NCBI GenBank assembly: GCA_958299035.1
Contig: CATQJL010000316.1
Span: 48,729,585-48,793,584 of the forward strand
Reading direction: 5' to 3'
Source of the DNA: Cylicocyclus nassatus
Lineage: Eukaryota > Nematoda > Chromadorea > Rhabditida > Strongylidae
DNA length: 64,000 nucleotides
The notes under the pieces were generated by a model. That model was given only the letters and a program-made list of their open reading frames with translations, searched no databases and was not told the origin of the DNA. Of the stretch, positions 35,701-50,700 are shown piece after piece. A program made the position numbers and the translations under genes. Positions within the stretch are counted from its first letter, which is position 1, and every line of letters starts with the position of its first letter.

Positions 35701-38700
35701 CCGACTGTGTTTGGTATGTTGTCAATGATGTGCCTTCTTCTTTCTTCTGTAAATCTCTGACGTTTGTCTAGAATCTTCCGATGATGTACGAAGAATGTGT
35801 GAGAGCGCTATGGCCCTGATTGAGAATCAGATACGTACTGTCAGAGCTTTTGAGTTCAGCGTGGTAGGTATTTCTCGCTAGTTATCAATTGTTGTCCCAG
35901 CCTCGTATCACCAAATTCGTATTCTAGGAGGGTGAGGAAAACGCAGATGCCAAACCCATATACAGTGTTGGCGATGTCGGAGCTGGCTGGTTCCGTCATA
36001 TCGAAGAACGACGACGTAAGTTATGGTACTTTGGCGCCCTGAAGCGACGATGGGCGTACATCTGGGAGATGATGAAAGTGAGTTGCTTATAGCTGGGCGG
36101 GATTTTGGCGTTGTTTTTTATCCTGTAGATTTGTAGGAGTGAAAAATGTGAACTTCAGAAGAGGATGTTGAACTAGCTATTATGCTTCTGTAACAGTTTC
36201 CAGCAGAAAATTTGAGACCTAATAATTCGATTGCGCTGTCTGCGACAATTCTAGGGGGCGAGAGGGCGCTTCACAGAATCCGAAAAAGTGGCCTCCCTTG
36301 CCATTGGCCGCCAAGAAAATTACTGTGCATTGATCTAAAATCTAAACCTCAAAGTGAGCTTTACGGACATCCATTCTGTTCGATATCACTTTGACTGAAT
36401 GTTGTATTATATCAAGCATGTTCGTTATCCTGAAGCGGCTGAGAAGATGCAAAAATGCATAAAATGCATCAATCGATAGAGCAAAGCAGGCTCTACAAGT
36501 TAGTATCTGCACCTAACTGTATCTCGCAAAATGTTCGATCAACGTGAAGTTTGTGGAAAAAAATCTATGAAATCAATAGCGAAATTGAGAATCCTTCTTA
36601 AAAGCTGCGAACTTCTTCCTTGGTCAACCATATACTATGCATAAAGATATTCATATGCACACTTGTCGCATTTTTTTTCTGCCTAGAAATCCAATAATAA
36701 AAATATTAGGTTGTCCCGAAAATTTTGCCGGTTTTTTCCATCGCTCACCAAAACCTACAGAACACCAACTCAAGGAAGGTCTAGGTATCATCTGATTCAG
36801 ATTTTCATCCTCTTTCTTACAGCTATGTTCGTTCTCTGATCTACCCTTCTTCGCAATGTTATCGCCATGTCTTTTTGAGCAGCTCAGCAGTAACGCCATA
36901 TCTTTTCTGATTTTTAAAAAAATTTCTCCCGCTACTTTCAAAAAGCGCTAATAACTGTTATGTAGAGCCATTCTTCGGCTACATTATACTTATTTTTGAT
37001 TGCATGGGCTACGTTTATCAAGTCCTAAAATAATTATTCCTTTAGGAAAAACCACGGCTTTTTGATTACGTCTACCACGTAAAATTACCAAAAATTCCAA
37101 AAAGCTGATTTTTCAAAGCAAATTAAACTTAGTATTGTTGCATAATTATTGTTTATCAGCAATCAAGTTTCAATTCGCAAAAATCTCGAAAGCTTTCATG
37201 TTTTTGCCGCAGTTGCATGTTCCATGGTTTTGCCAGAAATCGAGACCTCCGAAAAAATAATTCTCTGAAGCTAGAAACAGCAATTTAGAAGAATCTGGAA
37301 ATACTACCGTATAGCCCGAGAATTGTTCTATTTGTGCCATGCTTAGTCCTTTCCAAAAATTTGGAATAAAATTTTCAAAAATTAGCCTAACTTTAAGCAG
37401 TTAAAAATGACGAGTGAAGATTTGTGGCATTTATCAAAATAACCATACAGGATCTTGGCTCTTAAATGTAACCATAACAATGAGAAGGAAAAGCTGCATC
37501 GAATGCATGTTAAAACTCATTCAGGTCTTCATTGTGCGTAGTTTTATAGTGATTTGAAAAAACCGACAAAACTTTCGGGACAACCTAATAGACCAAAATT
37601 TAGAAAATGTCGCCTTTTCCGGTCATGTTAGTTTTGATTTCTCTCGACAATTAATGCTCAAAAAATTCTGAAAGTTATTGTTATACTTCCAAAGGCTTGT
37701 AGTATGAAATTATCTGTCGGGGAAATAGTATTAATTTTTTTTTTGAATGTACCGAATATTTTCTCAACTTCTAGTGGAAGAAAATACGGCAAGTGTACAT
37801 CTGCATAGGCGGTGCGTCAAGTAACTTTCGTTAGCAAGTTGGAGGTCCGCAGGCTTTTTTTGTACGGAGAAATGATTTTTAGGCATATTGTTAGTTTTTT
37901 CTTCTTCCCCCTCTATCAAACTTTTTGTGATTGTCTGAACACCATCTTGTAAGGCTTGCTTTGCTCTATCGAGTGATATAGCGTATAAATTATGGATTAT
38001 ACCTTTTCTGCCGCTCAAGGATAACTCAAGGATAAGTAACATGCGTTGATTATGCATCACCATAGGAATTTACTGCACCCCTCCACTGCTTTCTGCAACT
38101 GAGAAACTATGTGAAGAAAGAGGAAATGAGAACTACATCATTAGCTCCAGAACTGCTACCGTACATAGTGGGAATATAAGCTAACATTCTTTATCGATTC
38201 GAAAGCTGTCGTAGTAATCATTTCTGTCTAGCGCACAAAGTATGAAAGATGGGTGCTAGAAAGGATTCATTAAATTTGAAATGATAAAATACCGTGTTTG
38301 GCCTCGGGCATACTTCACGCGATTTCAGTCGCGCCGCGATTTGGCAATGCTCCGTTTATAATTCATTATAAGCTCATTATGGATTTACAGAAGATAGGGC
38401 ATCTTGCCAATCTGCGAAAACCATATATACCGCGAGTTTGAAATCCGCAAAAATTGCATTTTAGGACATCTGGCAGATTGCTAGATCGCGTCGCGATCGA
38501 AATCGCATGAAGTTGCCCGAGGCCTTTTATTGATTTTCAACTTCATTCCTGCATTCAACAGGTGCCTTTAACGACGATCAATCTCTAAGAATGCCTTATT
38601 GATAAAGAAAGCATCTTTTTGGGTAGAAGAGAAGTTGTAGTTGCTGCCAATGCTGTGCATCATTGGTGCATAGTCCCAAAATAGGTACAGACCGCAATAA

Positions 38701-41700
38701 TCCGGAATCTCCTATATCTTAAATAGGATTTGATATATCATTAGATAGAGCAAACCTACATAGCTTTTCAAGACAGTCGTCAAATATCTAACCAGCTTTG
38801 ATCCACGCGAAGTTTTGAGCCGAAAACTAAAAAAAAAGACATGCGTCCGAAAACCTTAAGGCAAATCAAAACAAAATTGTAATTCCGCTAGGAAAACTCC
38901 TACAAATGTTCTTACTTGCTCACGCGTAGACGTTCCACGTAAGACATTCTTCTATGCAGTTGCTGTATTTTTTTCTCAGCTGGACGATGAGAAAACGAGG
39001 TTTTTTCTTGTTTTTGCGAAACTAGTGCTAGATGTTTTAGTACTAACAGTTGTATACTACATGCCTTTAGCAGTAATTGAGCGGATTATTTAGCAATTAA
39101 TTCATTAGCAGCCCGTATAATTGAGCGCCGGATTGTTCGTGTGCGAATGATTTTGATGTCATTTTAAAAGAACAAACGTATTAAGGGCCGGGCATACTTC
39201 ACGCGAATTCAGTCGCGACGCGATTTGGCAATTCGCCAGAAGTCTTCAGATCTAACATTAGCAAGCTACACATGCATAGTGTGTATAACTTACGTGGCTT
39301 GATAAAATGCCCTATCTTCTATACATTTGAAAAGTGTCAACAGTGAGTTATGAACAGTTGGAATATTGCCAAATCGCGTCGCGACTGAAATCGCGTGAAG
39401 TATGCCCGGCCCCTTAAAGTTCACATTAATGCAGATGGCCTCAAATTTTTATGAAATAGGTCAAATCCTGCATTTTATCATTGGAACGTGTAACGCTCAA
39501 AAACATGGATGTCTAATACAACATCTCGGACACATATTGCGAAAACACTTGGCAAATATTAGTTGTTGCTGGAGCAGTACGCAGATCTGGTGGAATGTTT
39601 GTTGAAGGTGCATCAACCTCTAATTCTCCTTTATGTGGTATGTCACCGCTAAAAAAGGGAAAATTTAGCCACGAGATAAGTATCAGAAGGAATCCTACCA
39701 TTTGTTCATTGAAGGATAATCGCACATGTACACCTCAGTCAACGACTCAAGTTGATATTGCGATGGAATTTTTGCCAGGCGAGGAGCGTAATCGACTGAA
39801 ATAATTCCTGTCTACATAAAGTTTCATTGGTGGCTAGTTCTCCAAAAAAAAAATCTGCGACTACCTGGTCCTTTATTCATCTCTTCGACGTGGTAGTAGG
39901 ACGTTGGGAACTTTTTCGCTCTCTCTTTGCTGATCATTCCGTCATATGTTATTCCACAGTCCTCGTCAACCGTCAAATCTTCTATGGTGTTCAACACTTT
40001 CAGATTCTGTTCTACAAGAACGATTTCTGCAGCAACTAAAATATTTCAAGCCTTCGTCTTTTTATCTACCTGAATTTTGTACTTCCTGGTCTCCACGATT
40101 GAGATCATTATTGTATGGGGAGAGCAGACCAAAATTTCGGCATGTGTCCTAAAATCTACCTCAGTCTTTAATATAGACAAAGAATGTCTAACCTCGATTG
40201 CTTGATCCAACACTTCTTGCATCATCTGTTCGTCGAATGAGGATGCTGTTGATACGCAAGTAGAAATCATCACAATGTTTTGCTGAAAATACAACTTGCG
40301 TAACTGTTATTTGCTGATCCTAAGCTCAATGAGCTAACGAAAGGAAGCACCTAGAATAGAATATGCTCGAGGTGTCCTCGAAGTTCAACCACAAAAGACC
40401 GACGGTGAGAATGAAAAATGAAGTTGACTTCAGTCTTCGTTTAAAGCTCTAGTGATATGCTTTGTCGTTATCAGTTCAACTGAGCAAAATTTTAGGATTT
40501 ACTTTCGATGGGCATTTAAGCGAGATTGGTGCATTATAAGATGATTGCTAAAAACGAAAGTCGTCTCTTACGTTGAAGGTAATACTCAATTTCCCCCCTA
40601 GGCCTCGGGCAGAGTTAACGCGATTTACGTCGCGATTCAATCGTTACAAGACGGGTGTTACGAGTTTACTGCATGTCGATGTCCTTGTATTTCGGTTGTG
40701 ATAGTCAGTCACGATCAGTCGTGTTGCAAAACTATCACATCCGAAATGCAAGAAGATCGGCATGCAATGATATTGTTACAGTTGTCTTGTTACGATCAAT
40801 CGCGACGACCAAATCGCGTGAACTCTGCCTCTGCCCGAGGCCTTACGAGTTTCACCTAAGGCACTTTCGGCTCTAAAATCCATTGAAGTCATAAAACAAA
40901 CAAAAATGATAGAAATCCTTCACCCAGAATTCAGGTAGATTGGAGAAGTGAGAATGATAATTGGAAATCGAGACGAAGCCATGAAATTGATATTTTTTTT
41001 TTCAGAATCACGTTCGAGAGGGTTAGGATTATAAAGACCGTTTTTCTTTGTATTATCATTTCCAAGCTTCAAGCTGCAGACTGTAAAAAAGAAAGCGGAG
41101 ATTTTCTTTGTTTAGATTGTGCGAGTAAAACGCTCGTAGGCATTTTTGAAAACTTTAACGGGTAGTACTCGTGCTGCTTTTTGTGCCCGTTTAGTGAAAA
41201 GCCCGTTGGCGCGCCTTGAGTCTCAGGATATGTGCGTTCACAAAAAATACGACAACGGAGTCACTGCGTGGCATAAGCAGAAATTAATTAACTGCAGTCA
41301 TCATGAAGGATGCTGTTGAAAATCTTGCTAGATTTGTCATCATATTCTAACTTTTAGGATCAAACTATTTTTCTTCCCTCTTTGACATGACTCGACTGCT
41401 ATACATACTTCAAGGAAATTCAGGTCGCGGTGGACTCGCTGTTCTGCTCTCTTCACTTTGAGTTTTTATCAGAAGCTCCATAATAACTTTTCTTGAAGAG
41501 ATAAAATGTTCGACTAGAACTTTTGGTAATCCTGTCCTTTCTTGCATTCACCAGAAAGCGATCGCGTTGTGGTTGACTATAGCAGGAGGAAACATGATAA
41601 GAAATACAGATACAGATAATACTATCTCACTTTCGTAAACATTTTCATAACTACTGTAACGTCATTAAGCTAAGAACCAACGTTAAGCACTTTTGGGCGA

Positions 41701-44700
41701 TTGATAACAGTAGACAAGTCATACAGGAACTTAATAGTAACACTAGTCATTTGGCAATCTATTCGGCAGATTTTTCTAGTCTATTCACTAATCTACCTCA
41801 TAATGTCGTAAGGACCAGCCTCAAAAAACTTATTCTATTATGTATGAAAGGATATAAGTTCGTCAAGCTTTACAACGGCAAGGTTGAATACTCCAATGAA
41901 ACGAAAGGTAAAGGTAAATATTACCAAGTAGAGGACATATTATACATGTTAGATGTATTATTGGAATATAGCTGTGTATATTTTGCAGGAAAGGTGTACA
42001 AGCAAGTCAGGGGAATACACAAGGGGCGTCCTGTACTCCACAAATAGCAGATCTTACTTTAGCATTCATGGAATATTCTTTTATCAGAAAACAAATGACG
42101 GATAGAAACAGTAACATATTCGTATATGACTACACATTTAGGTACATTGATGACATACTACATATGTCCTACGACGTATCTTTGTTTACGAATAAACTCA
42201 AAGAAATATATCGTCCTTCTTTAGAAATCGAACCAACAGCTTGCAAAGACTTACAAACGAATTTTTTGGATCTTACTATTTCCCTTAGAGAAAGTAGCAT
42301 TAAGTTCTCTATGTATAATAAAACCGATAATTACAACTTCAACGTTGCTAGATATCCAAATTGGACGTCCAATATACCAAGATCTATCATATTCAATACA
42401 CTTGCATCCGAAATAGTTAGAATCTATAGAAACTGCTCTGATTTTTTGTATTTCAAAAAGAGAATTTTTGAAATAGGAATGACTTCAGCAAGAAATGGCT
42501 GGGAAAGAAATAATTTTATTAGAGCATTATGTCTTATCTTTCAAAATAGACCTTTTATTTTACGTAAATATGGATTTAGTACTAGTGTGCATTTGCCTCT
42601 TGTGCATGAGGTGCGGAATGCGTGGCCCATTACCAACTAAGATTATAATGGCGGGAAATAATTCATTTAAATAGAATGAATCTTCGAAAGTACATCTGAT
42701 AACAGTAAGACATGTTTGCTTCGATATCTCTTTACTACGTTTCATCATATCTCTCATGCCTTCACATAAGTTATGTTTTGGACACTTCCTTGGGAACTAC
42801 TGATGAAAGTGTTTCGACACGGGGGCACCAAGGAATGTCGCATATCTGGTCTAGTTCTTAGCCCCGAAACCAGTATGCGCAAAAACATTTATAGGTTCTG
42901 TCTTTTCTTTGTATATTCTCTTTCTCTTTCCCTTTCCTTCTCTATCTTTAAAGGCTATATTGACACTTCGTTTCATCTATGGCAAAGAACCCATCAATGG
43001 AGCAGAAAGAAAATTGGTGGACAAGGAGTACGTAGCTGTAAACAGTAGCTAAGCTTTGATGTACGGATTGTGATATGTCGAGATTTTCGCAGTCCTTACA
43101 GAAAAGAAAACCTCTGAAAGAAGACAAAAACAGCGTTTGTAAGTATTACGTTGATGCATAATTCTTGCACCGAAATAGGTACCCGCAGTAATCCGGAATA
43201 ATCCTATATTCCAAATAGAATTCGATAAATCATTAGATATGGCAAACCTAGCTCTACAAGATAGTGCTCAAATATCTACAACAGCTTGGATCCACGCGAA
43301 GTTTTAAGGCGAGATCTGGAAAAAACCATGCGTCCGAAAACCCTAAGACCAATCAAAACAAAATTGTAACTTCCTTCAAAAAGCTCCTACAAAAGTTGTT
43401 GCTTGCTCACGCGTAGACGTACCACAAGACATTCATCTATGCAATTGCTGTATTTTTTCTCAGCTAGACGATAAGAAAACGAAGTTTTTTCTGTTTTTTG
43501 CCAAATTAGTGCTGAGATGTTTTAGCACTAACAGTTGTATACTACATGCCTTTAGCAGTAAAACTTTACATTCCTAGCTTTTTCGAAGAGCTGGTTTACG
43601 AGAAATATCTAATCTATCTCTCTTCATGCAAAAATTCAATATTTCTCGCAAATCAGCTGCTGTAAAAAGCTGAAAATTCATAATCATGCTTCTAAGGTCC
43701 TGTAGTACACAACCTGTCAGCGCTAGAACATCGCAGCATTGTTTTGGAAAAAACATGAAAAACTTTGCTTTTCAATTTCTAATTGGGAGAAATACACAGC
43801 TACAAAAATGTCTGAAAGAAATGTCTTATACGAATTGTCAATGCATGAGGTTAGAATTTTTGGAGGATTTTTATGAATGGACTTCCAATTTTTTCTCAGT
43901 TTTTTTTGGGTCGCTAGGATCTTCTTCGTTTTTGGTTTCAATCTTCGCTTGGATCAAAGCTGCTGTAAAACGTTAAGCACTATCTTGTAGAGCTAGCCTT
44001 GCTCTATCGAATGCTATATCACGAATTGTTTAGGATGTAGAAAAAATATGTATTTATGCTGTCTGTACCTGTTTTGGTGCAAGAATTATGCATCAACCTA
44101 CTACATAGTACTATTAATGAAGCTAGGCAAATCCATCCAGGACCTAATAACTTATAATAACGGGCTTAGGGTTGTTTACGTTTTTTTGTGTGTGTGTGTG
44201 TCTGTCTGTCCGTTACGAAATTGGAAGGGAGAGTTCCAGCCAACCTCTTGAGCCCAAATTTTGCATAGCACATCTTAGCAGCATGAAAGTCCATAGTGCA
44301 AAAACACAGGTGGATCCGATCAGTGGATCCCTTAGAAATTGCGCGCGAAACGGGTCCACTTAACTTCTGACCAGCAAAATTGGGTCCGTATATAAACTTG
44401 CAAAGTTGTGGATATGTTTGACAAGTTAATGTACAAGCCATGGACTTTAGCCCAAAAAATTCAACTAAAGTTGGTTACTTTACGAAAATAGCGCCAAAAA
44501 GTATTAGTTGCGTAAATGTTCAACTTACCAAGATTTTACGTGATCATTTGAGAAGATTTTTGCACAGAGATGTAGCCCAGGATGATTATTGCAGTTATGG
44601 CGACTACCAAGCTATAAAAAGTTCACAAACCTATTCAAATTTGCATTTATTCTTCTGAAAAAAGTTTCATCCACGTGAAATAACCGATCTCGCACAAAAA

Positions 44701-47700
44701 ACTCTAGGAATGAGTAGCTGTTTACAAATCATTCGTGATAGCCTGCATAAGGTCCCGGGCAGACTTCACGCGATTTGATCGTCGCGACTGAATCGCGACG
44801 AGACAACTGTTACAACATCATTCCATGCCGATCAGCTTGCATTCGGTTGTGATACTTTTCCAGCTCGAAATTTTTGAATGTGAAATGAAAATGAATAGAA
44901 ATCTTGGCGATCAAATCGCGACGATTAAGCCGCGTGAAGTCTGTCCGGGGCCTAACGCGGTGAGTTTCACTGTCATCATTATGCGGGAACGAGTAAGGCA
45001 TACAGAATGTAAGGCCAGTGCGAGCCTCTGCGAAGCAGAGGTGACGCACTGATAGGAAATAGAATAACATCACGCTATACACGAAGGTAGACAGAGCTAC
45101 TGCGTGAGTTACAGGTTTACCTTGACATTGCAGAAAACTGTGGCATACCTTTTATAGTGTTTATGAGAGCTCTTCTAATAATCTGCAACGGAAAGAGCGG
45201 TTTGAAGTTTAGAAAAGACAAGAATAAATCAAAGACAAGAAAGCGAAATGCGAAAAAAGATTGTTTCATATCATTAAGAGCCGTAACAAAGCATAGGGAA
45301 GAAAACTTGGGTTAAGGTGAGTACTCATAAGTAGAGATTGATTCAAAGAATAGATCTATGTAGAAAAATGTGGAATTTATATAAGGATTGGGGAGCATTG
45401 TGAAGATTTTTAACTTTATCTGGTCCCGCGCAACCTTAAGGTGCTTCCAGGCTGCGCGGGAGCAACCGAAAATTGGAAAAACACTTACAACTCCTCTCGT
45501 TTGGATAATATTTTTTATAAATTTTCGTACTTTTCTTTTAATTATCGCTGCGGATGTACAGGGCTTTGCAACCTGAGTGTCCCACCCGCCCCGCTAGGCC
45601 GCCACGCTTAGGTCCGCGCAGCGTTCGTGGCGCTGGCTGCGCGTCGACTGAAGCTTGGCGAAATCCGGGCGATACGCAGCAAACGCCGCGCGCGGCCTGA
45701 GCGAGGCGGCCGCGTTGGAGGAGCCGCGCAAGCGAAACCTGCGACCCTCAGGTTGAAAAGCCCTGTACACATCAAATTTGGTGGCTCAATACTGCTTACT
45801 CGTTGTAAACAACCGATCCTTTATATTTTTATGCGTAAAGACTGTGTTTTGACACGTTGAAATCGTGCGCACACGGGTTTATGCACTAGCCGTTTTTGTA
45901 ACGTGTTAATTTATTTGTAGCTGGTAAAATCACGTTAGACCTTTAAATTCGAGCCTGCTAAGAGTTAGAGTTGTGGTTCTTCATTTTGTCCGTATCCGGG
46001 TGGAATCATTACGGGCTACCCTTTGCTTTCCCCTCAAAAAATGACAGCTAGCATGTTGCCACCACTGCTGGGCCCTGACTCAAATGCCTTCCTTTGTCAT
46101 TAACGCTGTTCTTTGATGGTGCTTCCATAGTTTCGGTGGACAGGTTAATTCAAGTAACATCAAGAAACTTTTCTACCAAACACACGTAGAGGGGGGCGCG
46201 CGGAAGGCGACAGTGCGCGCAAAATACAAGCAACTAGCTGGCTTACCCGGCTCCGCCGTATCCGGACCAAACTTGGCACACATACACTTCGGGCCCCGGC
46301 GGGTGTCACAGTCCACTTTTCGTTATCGATCGATGTCGATTTTACCGATTTTTATCGATTTTTTTGCAGAGTTCACCTACAGGGCTAGGAGTTGGCACAG
46401 GGGGGGAAGTGAGCATGGGGATTCCGAATACAACATTAGTTTTCAGGATCGTCCATTACTTTTATCGATTTTATCGATTTTTTTTGTAAAGTTTGACCTG
46501 CGGGGCTGAGTGTTTGCATAGGGGGGTAATCGAGCATGCTGATTACGAACACAATATTAGTTTTCAGGATCGTCCATTACTTTTATCGATTTTATCGATT
46601 TTTTTGTAAAGTTCGACCTGCGGGGCTGGGAGTTTGCACAGGGGGGGTAATCGAGCATGCAGATTACGAACACAATATTAGTTTTCAGGATTGTCCATTA
46701 CTTTTTCGATTTTATCGATTTTTTGAAAATTTGAGCTAGGGGGCTGGAATTTGGCACAGGAGTGTAATCGAGCATGCTGATCACCCCCCTTGGGGGTGAT
46801 CAGCATGCTCGATTACCCCCCTGTGCCAACTCCCAGCCCCCTAGCTCAAACTTTGCAAAAAATCGATAAAATCGATAATCCCGAAAACCAATATTGTATT
46901 CGGAATCCTCATGCTCGATTACCCCCTGTGCGAACTCCCAGCCCCGTAGCTCAAACTTTGCAAAAAAATCGATAAAATCGATAAAATCGATATCGATCGA
47001 TGACGAAAAGTAGCCTATGACACCCGCCGGGGCCCGAAGTGTATGTGTGCCAAGTTTGGTCCGGATCGGTTCAGAAATGGAATTTTCTATTCGGAACATA
47101 CGTACAGACAGACAGACATACAGACAGACAGACATACAGACATACAGACAAACAGACATTCAGCTTTATATATAAGATGTAAAATCGCTCTTACTAACTT
47201 GTACAAAGTTTTACTAGTGGCATCGAGTCATGTATCTGCCCCCACTCCCCTACCTTGGCGCCTGTCGCTTTAGCACCAAAGAGTTTTGGAAGGCACAAAA
47301 TTTGGGGATTGTTGCCTTCCGCACTAAACACCTGTAGAGATCAAGTCGTGTCTCCTTCAGCATCACTGCATTTTTCCTTCACGACGTAACTTCCATCTAT
47401 GTGTAACCTAACTTAGTGCTATCAGATCGGTTTATTTTTTCCCTGAATGAAAAGATAGCATTGGCAAAGGCTGTTTTTGATGGCTATATTGCACTCAATA
47501 GCCAAAAGCTTTACTAGGCTAGAAAATTGACTAGAAATTATCAGATTGCTGCAAATGAGCGTTTTGCGTGTACTCAATTATTGCTATCGAGTCCTGCGTA
47601 CTCCTGGTGGACAGTTCCAGAACCCTTGGAGTCATCTAGACATTCGGCCGAATATGCAATGTTTATTGCAGAAAACTCGATTTGGAAAATTGTGAGGGTT

Positions 47701-50700
47701 GCTTTAGTTTGGCTTTTCTCCTGATTGTCAATTTGGCCTTTCATAGTAAAGATCTACGGCTCACTTTTTTGGTTTTTCTTTTTATGATTATGTCCATCGA
47801 AGATGTGGAGTGAAGGAGAATATGCTTCGTCTATGGATGTCTGTGGATCAGCGAATTCGGCAGATTTCGTTTTTAAATGAAGCCAGCAGTTGCAGCCTGT
47901 CCCACCCTTAGCTAGGCGCTCGCTACTTTGCTAGATTTTTCTGTTGTCTTACTGCAATGTACACTTTACATAAATAGACTTGAAGAAAAGCGCTTAACAG
48001 TTGGTAGTTGAAGTTCAATAAATTTCTCAGACGGAAAACGCTAAAAGATCAAACACACAATAGAAGCGCATGCTACATAATAGTGTACAAACCCAAGGAC
48101 GTGCAAGTTTTTCTGAAAGGCATGAGCCGGGAATGCGCCAATTGCACCCATTAGTTTTGCACCTACCTGATAAATTAGTCGTATCCTTATGTATGTATGT
48201 ATGTTATCCTTATGTCCTTATGTAACTTATTAGCTGCTGCACGTCGAGACTAAGTTTTTTTGTTAGCGTGGTAAACAGCTGCCTATTGTACAGTACCGCC
48301 CACTGTAATGAGTAAAAAAAATCGCAGCACTGTGCCAGGGTTCACCGCAATACGCGTCGCAATGTCTTCGGATTCCAAATTCATCCGCTCCGAATCAAGA
48401 TATTGCAATGCGACGGATTGCGGCGACATTTTTGACTATCATGAGCGGTATTGTAAATCTGACCAGTTTTCTTACGAAAAAAGCAAGAGCAGGATGTTTT
48501 TGCCTTGCGAATTTTCTGTAGCCCTGTTTTAGACCTTGATTGGGATTTTTGCCTGAGCATACCTCACGCGATTTCAGTCGCGACGCGATTTGGTAGTACT
48601 CCAATTGTGCATAACTCCTCATAAGGGGTTTCTGAATGTATAGGGCATTTTCTCAACCTATGAAATTTGTACATGCTGTATTTGAAGTCTACCAGTATTG
48701 ATTTTGAAGACATTCGGCAAATTGCCAGATCGCGTGGCGACTGAAATCGCTTGAGTTATGTCCATGACCTTAAAAACTTTCATTTACGCGACAGTCGATT
48801 TTTGGCTGCATAAACTTTTACATCTTTAGTTTTGAGCCGAGTATGCAAACTGCATAGTAAGAATCAGCGCTACTTTGCTCTCATTTTCTATCAATCATAT
48901 TCCAAGCTGCGAAGATAACTGCAGTTATTTATTGTTTTCGCCAATCACCAAAAGAAGGTCATTTCTCAGCACGAGTGAGTGGGATTTTTGCCTGTATTTG
49001 TAAGGGTATGATAGTAACTGTTTATGAATTTTTGACCTACCTGCAGCTAGAGTTTTCCTTTTAGGGACTAGTTATCGATGACGATGAATTTGGAATTGAC
49101 ATTATCGCTATGTTCGTGCGATTATGATAAGCCGATCTTCGTATATGTTGAGTCTCGTTAAGCAAAACTAATTTTTAAGTGATTTATTGGTACAAAACCC
49201 TCCATTCGTATTTACACTGTGAAGTGGCGTGCGAAACCTGCGTCTCATACGAAGCAACACGCGCACGGTCAAACCAGACGCGAAATTGAGGTCGTCGCTT
49301 TGATTAGCAATCAGATCCAACGCTGAGTGAAATCTGTGCGGATACTCGTACTGTATGAGCGACAAGTTTTTGTACAAAAATTGTATAGTTGGACTAATTT
49401 GGCAATTTTATTTTGAGTGGATCAACATGCTTTTTGAATAATCGCGAGTTTCAAATTTCCTGTTTCCCTTTTGTTTTCTGTTTTTTTGCAGAAGCTTTTA
49501 CAATGGTTTGATGACTAATTAATTGTCCTAGCTTCAGGGAAAGGAAAGAAAGTGGTCAGACTGATTGTTTAATTTAGTTCTTAATCAAAAGATCAGTTTA
49601 TCTTAACCCACCGTCTCAGTTTAGTCCAAAAATCCAAAAATTCTAAATAGTGATAAAAGCTAGACACATCAGTTCTGACGGCGAATATTCATCTTTATAT
49701 TGTAATTCATAACCGAGATTGTTAAATACCATACTGGCAAACCTTTCGACAGATCGTCATTGTACTATCTTCTTCAGAGCCTCCTGAAATGGATAGTACA
49801 ACCTACAATCCATTCGATAACGTGTCTGCAACAAACTGTGCTGCAGAGACGCTTAGTCAGCTAAATCTCAAGACTTAGGTTCGATTACTAACTCAGCTAG
49901 TAGTAGTTAGCCAAACACTAACAACAAAAACTAACAGCTAGTTATTCAGCAAAAATTTTCTCTTAAGTTTCAAATCACTGCTTAATTTTCGCGAAATCAG
50001 TCAATTCGTCCGCTAAATATTATTCCGATAGGTCTGTGTTAGCTTCGATGCAATAATGCTGGCCAGAGATTTCGTTTAGGATAGGTTTGCACTTGTTAAA
50101 TGATGTCCTCTGCACAAAGTTCTGATTTGTGATCGAAGCTGAAGCAGTCATTCCTTTTTCCTCAACCTTTCTATTGGATGCCCTGATTTTCGAGAAAAAC
50201 TCGTTCTTGATTTGAAAATGTTGACTATTTAATTGTCGCATCATCTGTCTCAACTGTCCTTCACAGCTGTTTATAATGCAAAGTGCAGAACCTTGCGATC
50301 AGTAACGATGTTATGAGAAGTGACATCTTTCCGATATTCACATGAAATCGCGTTCGTACCAGCACATCGATCGGGCGCAATTTGTTTTTTGCTGACGTGG
50401 CGTAGGGAATGCATATGAGAATGTCAATGTCTTTTGCAGCGCTGCTTGCAGGAGACGTTGAATCGATTGGGAACAAAGTAGCTGATGCAAAAGCAAACAC
50501 TTGCCTTGCAGTAGTCTGGCAAGCAACAGATGTTTGGTCGAAGTGGTTTTCCAGATAAAATGCCTAGTCTTTCGCAGGTCATGAAACGGCAGCAAATTTT
50601 CTTCTGTATCTGCGAAGCGTTCGCGTCCGTGGAACGACTTCAAAGCGAAAACATAAAATGATAAAATTCATCCACAGGTGCCGTTGCTTCCTTGTGTGAT

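Noticed and set aside
38640..43562. LTR retrotransposon with 38640-39077 and 43171-43562 as LTRs around the RT remnant
   Set aside because: The right copy is one end of inverted-repeat element E (43150-44097), so the direct repeats are better explained as two insertions of E than as LTRs.
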